Assembly: GCA_022605955.1 (NCBI GenBank)
Contig: JAKCOZ010000002.1
Span: forward strand, 64,708,783 to 64,772,782
Direction of reading: 5' to 3'
Origin: Rallus limicola
Taxonomy: Eukaryota > Chordata > Aves > Gruiformes > Rallidae
Length of the DNA stretch: 64,000 bases
Made by a program: the position numbers and the translations under genes. Under the pieces are notes generated by a model, which saw nothing but the letters and a program-made list of their open reading frames with translations, did no database searches and had not been told where the DNA came from. Shown here piece by piece: positions 37,701-49,700 of this stretch. Positions within the stretch are counted from its first letter, which is position 1. Each line of letters begins with the position of its first letter.

Positions 37701-40700
37701 TGAAGTTTGGGGTAGCCCAGAGGCTCTTGCTAGAGAAAGAAAACGCCGTAAAGAGGCAGAGATCAAATACAGAGAAAGTGAGTATAGATTTTCAAATAAC
37801 TTCAGATGTAAACGATGAAGTAGGACTGTTAGAAATCTGCTAGATGGTGTGTTGTTTCATTGATAGCACACAAATTTGAAATTAGCAATTCTTGCTAAGC
37901 ATTTATAGTGTAGAGTAACACATTACTGTCTATGCAGATACAGTCTGCAAGGTACTTATTCCAGTTATGCACCTTAAAATTAGAAATCCTCTTAGTTTTT
38001 TTGAAATGGTTTTGAAACTGAACACTCTCTTAGTAAAAAGGCTAGAGCTCCAGGCACTTAAGGTACCTGTAAGTAAGTGTTTGGACTGAGATTGTGTTCA
38101 GTAGCCTTAAAATTTTTGAGTAATTCTTGGGCATAATTAAAAAATGAGATTAAAAAAAAAATACTGGGCCATAATAGCATAATGAAACATTACATACTTG
38201 AATGGATCTGTTTAAATTGTGGACAATGTATTTTACTTAGCTTTGCAGGAGAGAATCTAGCACTACAGCTTCCAGATGCTTTAGTATACCATTTTTTATT
38301 TTGAAGTTACTGAACATCATTAGTGAATGGAAAAATACTGACTTTGAAACATCCTTCTGCAGAATGCCTGTTAGTTATTCTTCATAACTTTTTTTTTTGG
38401 TGCAGGGATGTTGAAAGAGAACCGTAACAGTGTATTTTGAGGTTTTTCCCTAGAAATGGAAATGATGTAGAGGATTGGAATAGATTGCATTTGGCATTTT
38501 GCCTGAGTATATAACAATATGTGTTTCTAAATAGCAGTATTAGGAGAGGAGTTTTTCACAAGGATCCCTTTAAGAAATTTTAGTTCACTAGGACCATGTG
38601 GCTTTTATTAGAAGTTTTCGATGCATGCAGGAACTAGAATTAAATTCCTGAAATTACTGGTTGCTAAGAGGTACTCAAGATAACAATTTTGTGTTTCAGA
38701 TCTATTTAGAAACCAAAGACTGTTGAGGGAATACAAGGAGTTCTTTGGAAATACTAAGGTAAGAGATGTTTTAAAGTTTTTGGCTAGAAGAGCACTGTGA
38801 GATGTCCCATGAGACCTTTTAAGGGAAAAATTTGTGAAACAGTTGCATAAGCTTAACTAACTGAATACTGTTGAAGGATTTATTTGCACATCTATCGCCA
38901 ACTGTAATGTAGTGGTAAAAGTTGTGATGCCCATGTAAATTGGTTCCTACTGTGGCAGTGTAATCCACCACTAATGTGGGGTTTTGTCAATTGCTGCCTT
39001 ATTAACAAAATGGCAGATATATTTATGATGCCATCCATAGCCTGTAAACATATTGTTGATTTAAAAAAAGGAGATAGGTTTCCTGCCCTACCAGCTCTTC
39101 CTCATTGCTTAAGCAGACCCATTCCCTAGATCCAGGTGTTCTGCTGTGGTAGAACATTTTCTTAAACTTTCTGCTGCACAGCTGACTCCTGTCATGTAGT
39201 GGATGCATCCTGTAATGGATGCAGTGGCCCCTGCTGGAGGCATGGTTGGTTGGTCATTTTTTTTTTATAGCCATCCATTTGTAGGAACGTGTAAGACCCA
39301 ACTGCAATATGGATGAGCATTCAGTAGTAAATTGATACGCTCCTAGGACTGTAGCTTCACTTTTGTAATACAGGGAAATGCAAAGTTTTTATTTAATAAT
39401 TTGTATGGTAGCTCCTTCACGCGGTCAAGATTTGGTTATCTTATTTTAATAATGTCTTATTTCTTTATGTAGCCACGCTCCAGTGCAGCTGCTATGTTTT
39501 TCAAGGGACCAGGGAAGGTGGTAATGGTAGCAATTTGCATGTAAGTTTAAAAAAAAAAAAAAAGTGGTATTTATGCAAGTCTAAAACTATTTTTATTATC
39601 CTGGAAATGAGAACAGTATGTATTCAAGCTAAAGATACCTGTGTCTCTGCAACTGAAGGTTATAGATCACTTTATTCATTGTCGATGGGAGACTGTTTAG
39701 GTAAATACTATATAGGCATCAGGGACAGACTATGTGTCTGAGCAGAGAAGAGGAAATTTTTTTAAGTTGCTCTTGCGAAGCAAAACCTAAAATTTTGAAG
39801 GACATGGAGAGGCAGACGTTTAAAGTTGTCCTTTTTTCTTGCTTTTTCTTCTTTTAAACAATTTCCATATAACCAACAGAAAACGCCCATTTCTCTTCTG
39901 CTGTTACTAAACTCTTTTCAGAGTTTAAACTTTAAACTTTTAAACTTTAACAGAAAACGGGATATTTTAAGGAGGTTTTTGTGTTCACATGTCTTAAAAG
40001 TTTGAATGAAGCTAAACTAAACTGATGGTCCTGAGTTTAGGCAGATGAACCCAGACTATCTGGTGTCAAATAAACAGAAGTGTGTTAAGCTCCTCTCAGG
40101 AAATGATGGCCAAAACTTACCTGCCATAAAATCTGTGAATTTTTAAAATAAATGTGATTTATAAAAGTTGTTTGTTGAGAGACTTACTGAAATAAAGGAG
40201 CAGATGGAAAATAGGGCAAATGCTTTTTTGGCACAGGAAATAACTGTGTTGAGTTTTCCTACAGAACTATATGCTTTTGCTTAGGGAAAAAACTTTAAAC
40301 TCATTTGACTGAAAACCTCCCTCTTTACTGAGTATTCTACCAGCAAGTATTCAAAGTTTTCAAGGTTAAAAATATATAAGAACTGCTAGTATAGGTATTT
40401 CTAATGGTGGGGGGGAAGGGAAAAGAAGGGAGGGCAAAGGTTTTATGGTCACCTGCACTTCCTTCACTTTCTTTTACAGTTGTCTAGAGAAAACAGACCT
40501 TTCCTTCTGCTTTGTAAATAGGAGCTTACTATAAACATTGCACTCTTTTCATAAATACTTTTATGGATGATTAGGCACTTTTGTGAGATGAATGCCTGGC
40601 AACCTGTCCAGCAGAAATTTGTAAAGCCTGTTATATTGCTTCAGTCATCTTTTGTGGAGCTTTTTTAGAAGTTAAAGGATCTCTTGTGGCCCTTGAATAC

Positions 40701-43700
40701 CTGATGACATTTCAGAGATTTAAGTCAAGGTCACCATCAGTGCTGCTTTTTTTGTGGCCCTGATCTTCTTAACATCAGCATGATTTTTAATGGCTACTGG
40801 TTTTGGGTCAAAAAAGGCCAATTTATTTGAAGTTCTCTGGCTGGAACTATTTGGTAGGCTTTACACAAACATCAGGCTTCCACAGTGGGGATGAAATGTG
40901 GTTCAATCAAAAGCAGAGTTCTTACCTATGGATCCACATGTGAGGGTATAGACCAGCTGCACTGGTACACTCTGTGTTGTTAATAGCATTCTGTGTCCAG
41001 GGAGAGAAACTTTGAAGTTCTGCTAGAGAATTGCAGGAAGGCGACGTTTTTTTAATCAAAAAAGGAATGATCTATTATTAGCAAAACATTCCTCAGAGTC
41101 TGCTATTTTTGAAGAGGTTTTGTTGTCATACTAATACCTTAACTTCTAAGTAATAAAAAGTTTGCATGGTATGTAGTATTTAAAAAAACCCAACACACTA
41201 GTGGTCAAGGATGTTAGTAATGTCACTGCTTCTTTGGAAATAGATGTGCTGAAATGGAGATAGTTGTCAAATCTAGAGCGTAAAGAGTAGGTGGTGTTTT
41301 TTTTTTTTTTTTTTTTCAAAGATCCATAATGGATCTGACTATTTGCTTTAAATAATTTTGGCTTTTTAAAAATCTGACTTTTCTTCAAAAGCCTAAATAT
41401 TTTATGTAGGTAGTCAGGGATGGCTGTGTAAATCAGGCCAGGTCCTTACAAACCTGTTATCTTCTGCTGTAAGCTAGTGCATAAAAAGTGGGCAATTACA
41501 TGATGGTCCCATTCCTTAGGTATATTTCTGAATTCTCCATAATTCCTGTTCCCTATATAATTGAAGTTTTGAGGTGATCATCTTTGAAACAATTGGGATC
41601 AATACATATGTAAAAGCAAGTATTAATGCCCTTTAAACTTCTAAAGTGTATGATTCACTCTGGATAGATTTACTTGAATTTGTTTTAATTATAATTTAAA
41701 TTGTTAAATTAGGAACCTTTATTTGAATAACTTATTCTGATCTACTTTTGCATTTGTGTGTTTTTTTCAAAGAAAGGCTGATTCTGTTTATGCATCAGTA
41801 CATTTCAGAGTTACCAATTAAATTTACACTAAAACTGACAGGACATCTGACAGCAAGTCAGACTGTATCTGCTTCAACGCTTCCCTCACCCTCCCATTTT
41901 GTTGGTGAATGTCTGCCTTTTTTTTGATTTTGGAGTGCAGTTGTAAACTTGTGCAGCTTAGTTTTTAGGTGCAGAGGAGAGGCTTATCGGAAAACGCTGC
42001 ATAGTGGTAGGGTTAGTAGCAAGAGAACTGTCTAATGGATCGTGGTATGTGGTAGGTGCTTATTATTTTCAAATGTGGTGGTGAATTTGTTTTTTAAAGC
42101 GCTACATACTTTACTTGTTATGAAACCTCGACTCCCCCCTTCAAAAAAACCCTACCAAACAAAGAAAACCAAGCAGAAACCCAACACATCTGACTTAATT
42201 ATTGTCTTATATTGTTGTGAACATACAGTCAGACAGGAAGCACCAGATAACCTTGATGGCTTCATAGGGTCATTAGCTTTTTTGTGATTAATTCTTGTGT
42301 AGCACTGTTCAGCTTTTTATCCTATGTCTCCAGCTTGCTGGACAGATTGATTTTGCTGGACCTTACATTTGAAAATCTTAGTGATGTCTTTTTTAGATTT
42401 TTTAAAAATTTCTAGGATGTCAGGATTTGTGGGGGTGAAATAAAATAGCAGCTGAGTGCCTGTTGTGTCATCTGAACAGTTGGGGGCCCCACAGCTGAAC
42501 TGTACCTTCAGATAAGCTGTCAACTCCATTAATACAACATTGAGAAGAACAATACAAAAGTCAGACTGTGCTCATGAATCCCACTGTAATTTCTTTAATT
42601 TTCTTTCCATGCTAAAGATGCACTGTATTGTGAGTTGAAGAACTTGTAATTTAACACAGGGAGTTTAAATGGTGGGTTTGTGTTACAACAGCCTTCCTTT
42701 CTTCTTACGTATCCACTAACTTACGCTTTTTTTAACTACATACCTGTAAATTATGGTGATGCTTCATCATCTCATGAAGTAGTGAGAGTAAATCAAAATT
42801 GTAAAGCATGTTCTGTTCCTTGGATGGAAAGGGGTACAGAAAACAGTGCTACCTCTTGCTTGAAGAAGTGGATGTAGTCTCACAGAAATTCTTTAAGTGT
42901 GACCATGGAAATTTATGTTACTTAATCAACTATGTAAGTTGGTGTATGACAAGGGATTTCTGCTTAAATGTAATTTCTTGTCATACAGTTTAAAAATGCA
43001 ACTGTTTATAACAATTTCATTTGAATACTTTAAAAAACTGTCAATAAGCTAAACTCAGATACATGAAAGAAGAGAGGATGTTATAATCCTCTATAGTCTG
43101 ATTTTCTTTGCAATATGATTGTTAACAGCCTATTGATTCTGATAATGTTTGAAGTGAGAACGTAGGCTCAGATTCCAGTGGTAGTAGTTATCTTTCTCTG
43201 TACAACATAACACAGAGTTTACCCAGTGAGATTATAACCTAAAAATGACTTGACAAATCACACCAGACATCTTAATGGAAAAGTTTTATGGATAATTTTT
43301 ACAGTGCAATCTTTGTCTTTCTGTCTGTCTTATATTAGTATCCTACTGGGAATTACCCATGCTGAGACTGAAGTGGGAAACCTTGCAGTCAGTATTAGAA
43401 AGGGTCGTATAGGAGGAAAGGAAATAGCTATGGCTTGTATTCTCTCACTGGTAGGCAATTAGTTGTTCTGAGTCATGAATGTCATAGTAGTTTTCAGGAA
43501 GTGTAACTAATTCAGGACTCCTTATAAGTTAAGGATTTTTGAAAGTTAAGTTGTCTGTCCATTCTAGCTGAATGGGCTTAAAAAGCCTTTTCAGTAAAAA
43601 GCTGTTTTACCAGTAAGTATGCAGGTAATGTGTGTGCCTTACCTGCCTGTACAGGCCTCCAATGATTAAACTGATAACTTGGTTTCATCGCTTGCTGGCA

Positions 43701-46700
43701 GGTAATGCATGATCATGCAGCATATTGCTGAGAACATTAAGACCAAATATTCTGTTGTTCTTTAGCTTATTTCTTCTCTTTGTTTTCAGAAATGGGTTGA
43801 ACTTTTTCTTTAAGCTGCTCGCTTGGGTTTACACGGGTTCTGCAAGTATGTTTTCAGAAGCCATACATTCTTTAGCAGACACATGCAACCAGGTGAGTAT
43901 TTCTTCCATTTTTAAGTTAGCACTTAAAACAATTTTTTAGGCATAAAGAGACAAATGCTTACAGTAACTGTATTGCACTTGAAAGCAGTAATTCAATCTG
44001 CTACTGTTCTCTAGTTTGCCTCTATTGTCTAAATAGTAAACACCAGAGAAATGAAAACATTTTTTGGGAGGACCAGGGCTCATGGCAAAATACTTTGTGT
44101 TTCTTTGTAAGGTTTACTCATAGATAACATCAGCATTGTAGAGGAACCTAGGAATTGTAAGTTTACTAGTTGCAACTCTTATGACAAATGACTTTCAGCA
44201 CTTCCTGTTCAGTACCTGTGATCACTTTGGTGCTGTTTTACACGGCTCTTTAGAATTACCAGTAATATATTTCAGGAGGAAAAAAAGCGAGTACTTAATC
44301 CAGCGACCATTTAAGTAATATTGAAGCAAGCCATGCTCTTTAAAAAAAGTTTAATCTTTTTATCATAATGAACTAGTTTATCTGCCTATATCTTTAGTAA
44401 AAAATACATATAACAATAAAGGCCAATTTTGTTGGAAACTGACAGTACTTCAGAAATACTGCTAAGGCCAGAGCTCTTTCTGCTGTTCCCCAGTATTAGT
44501 GAATAGCTGCTGTTACTCTGTGGCAACCAGTGGCAAACCTTGCCAAAACCAGTGGTTTCAACTAGTGGGTTTTGGTGGGTTTTCTTTTATACTGGTGCCA
44601 GTAATTTGTTGGACAGTATGTGAGCTAACAGTAAAATAACTGATCCAGTCTAGAAGCCTTAAATGCAGAAGGAATCTAGAGAGAGTCACCTGTAATTGTA
44701 AATAAAACCTGTTTGAATGGCTTTTGGACTAGTAATTCTGCTAATGTAATACAATTCTATTCATAATACATCTATATCATTTCAAACTGCCTGCCTCAGT
44801 TACTTCTGTTTTAATCCATTGGGTTTTCTTTCCTATAATTGCTTGTTCCATACTTCAGTTGCTGTTTAGTTTCCCTGGAACTATCAAGATGAACGTGCCC
44901 CCCAAAAGGTTAAACCGGTTATAATATTAGTCAAGTACACAAACTTTAGGCCGTAAGTCCCAGAACAGGCTTTATTTTGTTTGTTGTGATGCATATGTGT
45001 AACGTGACCAGCCTTGCATTTATGAAGTGGTCTCAAAGTAAATCTCAGTAATTTAGGTTACATTCTCATTCCTCTCTACTTTGCTCCCTACCCCTCCTGA
45101 ACAAGAATGGTGTATTGATCAACTTAAAGTATGACTGAGGGCCTGTCCAGATATAAAAAAAATGAAAATTGTGTGGTTTTAAAAATTATATTAGTGTAAG
45201 AATAATATTAGTGAGAACATAGATTCTTAAGGGGTTTTTTTAGAAATAAGTTGAAAGAGAGGAGTTGTAGTGAGCAGAACCTCATGGATCCTAAAGTGAT
45301 GTACAAAGTATGCCTCTTTCTTATTTTGGTTAAATGTTAATTTGAGATACTTTTCCTGTCAGTTACTGTAATAGAATGACAGACTTCGCTTAGTCATCTC
45401 TTGGTAGATAAACCAGAGAGAATCTGAGCATCTCTGGTTCTCTTGCTATTCCTGGGCTGCCTTAGCAGCCTCTTACAGCACAGGTAGCCACATACCTGGT
45501 ATGTTTACTTTGATGGGTGGAGTAGCACTCAGAGCTGGGCATATAATAATCGTATATAGGGACAAAATTAATGTTGTCTTTCCCACTATTTGCTTTAATA
45601 CACTTGAGGCATACATTACGAGACCTCAAAATCTCCCCTTTTCCTAATGCAGAAGGAATCTTTTTGTTGCAGCTTTGATATAGCAAGGCCTTGGAAGCAA
45701 AAAAGCCCCAAAACTTAATGATGAGTGGCTGAAATACTGTTACATCTCAAGCAGGAGGAGTCAATGGATAGCTTGTGACTGATAAAATGTAATAGTCTTG
45801 TGCTCCTTCAAACTTGGAACTATGGAGAATACTTTACATCTTAAAAAGCATTTGAGCATAACTTTCGCTGCTCTTATGCGTGAGCTGTACCTAGTATGCT
45901 TCTCTGTGCAATACTGAAAGAAACTGCAGGGTAAAAATTAGTACTCTAAATGTATGAGTACTAAATGCCATGACCATAGCCACTGTAAAATTTCTCTTCA
46001 AGAGGGGTTTATTTAAATATCTTTGTTTCCTGAACATCTTCATTCCTTCACATTGAAGCAGAACAACACTACTTGTGATTGCACATAATGTTCGCTTTCA
46101 GTTGCAATTCTAAAATTATAATTACCGGTAATTATATATATACACACACATGCTCCATACACACTCTAATTACCTACATATTATATACAGGTGTAATTAA
46201 CAATTTTTGGGGGCGGTAGATTTAGTTGAGAGAATTTTGAGGATTATATTCCAGCTCTGAAAAAATATTAGTTACAAACCATATGTGAAGATCAGCAAAT
46301 TGCATCTGCCTTTCCTTTTGAGTTCAGTACATATAGAAAGCTTCTAAATATCTTCTTTTTAACAAAGTTTTTTTTCCTTTTGTCCTAAATAGGCATTGCT
46401 AGCTTTGGGCATCAGTCAGTCTGCAAGAACACCTGACCCTAGTCATCCGTAAGCTTTTTGAGTAAATGATGATTTTGGTAATTATATATAGGAGTAACAT
46501 ATGTTCTTGTTTGTGTGTTGACTTGTTCTTTTTAATCTGCTGTTTTGTATCCTTTCTGAAATTCATTGCTTCTGATTTTACAACAGATAATATAAGAAAA
46601 GGGATTTCTTCTAAGTGGCAAGAGTTGTAGCTTCAGTGGTTTGGTGCATGTTTTGTGTCATGATTTTTTTTGTGTGTGTGCTGTGTTTTTTGATGTGTAT

Positions 46701-49700
46701 CACTTTAATTGGCATTATTTCTTTAAGTTATTCTGGGGTCTTCTACCTCTTCAAATGGATAGATTTACTTTGTTTTAAAACATTGTTCATGTGAATGACA
46801 AGATTTTTTTAAAATATAAAACCCCCATCCTTTTCTATTTTCAACAAAATGCTTTTCTGCAATACACCTACTTGTATCATAAGGAGGTGTGTTTGGCTGA
46901 AACTAATCTTTGTTTTTATCTGAGTAATGGGGATATTATTGATAAGTTTTTAGGACTTCATAGAAGTTAGAACCCCATGTTTGGGCAAGTCATTGATCCT
47001 CTAAGCACTAGCTCCAAATACTTTTAATTTACAGGGCTAGTTAAGCTTTTCTTCATTAAGAGCATCAGGTAACTTGAAAAACATTATGTAAAATTTGCCT
47101 AAATATTAATTGTATCTCCTTCCCTTCTCACTTTTTTTTCTCTTTTTAAGTATAGTATTTTTTACTATTGATTTTTAAATGCTGAAAAAGACATGTACTT
47201 TTTATAGTAGTAGTTAATACCCAAAAAAGGAATAAAGGTACATTTACAATATTGCTTTAGCTCTTAGTACTGCTCTTAAAAACTGCAAGTCTGCAGTTAG
47301 CTAAACTATTTGAAGATGCCACAAATTTTGTTCCCTTTAAATTAGCATGATAAAATATGTAGAGTGACTGCCTACAAGACTGCATTTTAAATTAGAAGTA
47401 GTATTTCAATAAAATGTAGTGACATTTTTTTATTGTAGTAGAATCTTCATGCTTTACAGAAGAGCAAATACAGCTATGTAAAAACTTGTTTAAAAACAAA
47501 TTAGAAAAAATACTTATGCTTGATGTTCTTGCATGTACCATTTATTCTCTTCAAGGTGGCTTTTTTATTTCCTTGGTTTAGGTTGGATTTACAGCTTTGT
47601 CTTAAATAGATATCCAGTCATGATGCTAATGTAAGATGGGAAAATTAGTGGGAACAAACTTGTAGGTATGTTTAGAGAGCTCCAGATTTTTTTTTCCTAA
47701 ATCACTGTCCTTGTTTTCATCTAGGTATGGTTTCACAAACATGCGCTACATTGCCTCCCTTATTAGTGGGGTGGGCATTTTCATGATGGGTGCAGGACTT
47801 TCTTGGTATCATGGGATCATAGGTTTGCTTCACCCTCATCCTATAGAATCTCTTCTTTGGGTAAGTTGATCTTGTTTGATACTGTATGAACAGTGGTAAC
47901 TTCTAGAAAGCAATGGCACAGTCTGAAATTCACTTCCTGAGTCAGTTTGAATTCTAACACAATTAACTCAAACCATCCTTCGTGTGTTTTTAATAAAAAA
48001 TCATGTTAAACTCTAGCTGATCTTGTAGCAAAATGAGCAGTTCCTTAAACCCTGCATCTTCTCTTCACACCTCCCAAGAGGTCCCCCTTTCCTCTTTTGC
48101 AATATATTGCAGAATTAAATTATTGCTGCTTTCTGTTTAGGGATAGCCACACGGCACAGCGGGTGATGGGGTTCTGGAGTGCTGCATCTCAATAGTCTGT
48201 AGTGATCTGTACAGATAGGCATGTAACATGATAATTGAGAGTGGGTATTTTTCCTTCCACACAGGCATACTGCATTTTAGCAGGGTCGTTGGTATCTGAA
48301 GGAGGTATGTAGTTTCAAGAAATACTTCTATTTAAGCATTCGGAACCTCTTAAGAGTGTAATGGGAGTAGTTACAGGAGTAATTGCTCATTGCTTACACA
48401 GTAAAGTTTTGACTTTTTTCTTACCTGTATTTAGTAAGTTGAAGAACACTATTTAAAAAGTATACACAGAATACCTTTTTAGATAGTTTAATACCTTTTT
48501 GGTATTAAACTATCTAAATATCACTGTTCCAAATATCCTGCTCTGGCAGGATTGTTGGACTGTTTGACTGGATGATCTTTTGAGGTCCCTTGCAACCCCT
48601 AACATGCCATGATTCTGTGTGTGGGAGATGCACCTAGAAAAGAAGGTGACTTGGCTTTGTCACTATTCAAAGTATCAATAATCAGAGCTTTCATGATGAT
48701 CTGTTGCTAAGTTATAAAGAAAAGCTCCCTTTTTTCAAAATGGAAACAGGTCTTTTTGCCTCTAACCATTTTCAGCAACTACTTTGGTGTTGTTTCAGCT
48801 ACCCTTCTTGTTGCTATAAATGAAATTCGCAGGAGTGCTCGAGCCAAGGGTCTGTCATTTTATCAATATGGTATGTGTCATTATAGCAATAAGGTATGTG
48901 GTTATTTAAAATAGAATCTATTTCATTGTATTTGCATAATGGTAGAAACAATTTTGTCTGTTTTCCCTTTCCCCTTGCTTTATTGATCTGTTTTCTATTC
49001 TAATAACAGGTACATTTTACAAATGAGGTGAAAACCTGTTGATTTAAGTAACACTACTTAAATACTTTTACTAAACTACTTGCATTTTTCAGGATAAATG
49101 CCCCTTCAGATTTTTTAAAACTTCTTGGAGAAGCTTCCATAATTGGTGTAGAGCTTGTTCAGTGTATTTATGAATGCTTCCATAAGTGTATGCATATGTA
49201 AAAATTCAGTTTACACCTATATAATTATGGAAATTTTTTTCTCAAGTTGCTGGTATAAGTATAGTTTAAGTACTGTGCATAACATAATTAAGCTTTCCAA
49301 ATGAATGTAATTTTTTTTTTATACACAGTTGTGCAGAGTCGTGATCCTAGTACCAATGTGGTGTTACTGGAGGATGCTGCAGCAGTTCTGAGTGTGGCTG
49401 TAGCTGCTACGTGTATGGGTCTGACTTCTTTAACAGGTAAGATCCTGCTTTAAACTGAGACAAACTTGATGTGTATTTCCTCCTGTGCCTGATAGGAACA
49501 CAGAGCATTTAGTTTATATTGGGTTGACATACCTACTGTTTTTCTGGTATGTGTACTGTGTAAGGTTCCGGAGACTTATACTGATCTCTGACAGAATTTC
49601 TAGTTGCTTGGGTTTAAAATAAATAAAAAAGAAAAGTTTAGTATTTTTTACATGTATATTATTGGTGGTATTAAGTATGAAGGGGTACATGGAGATGGGT

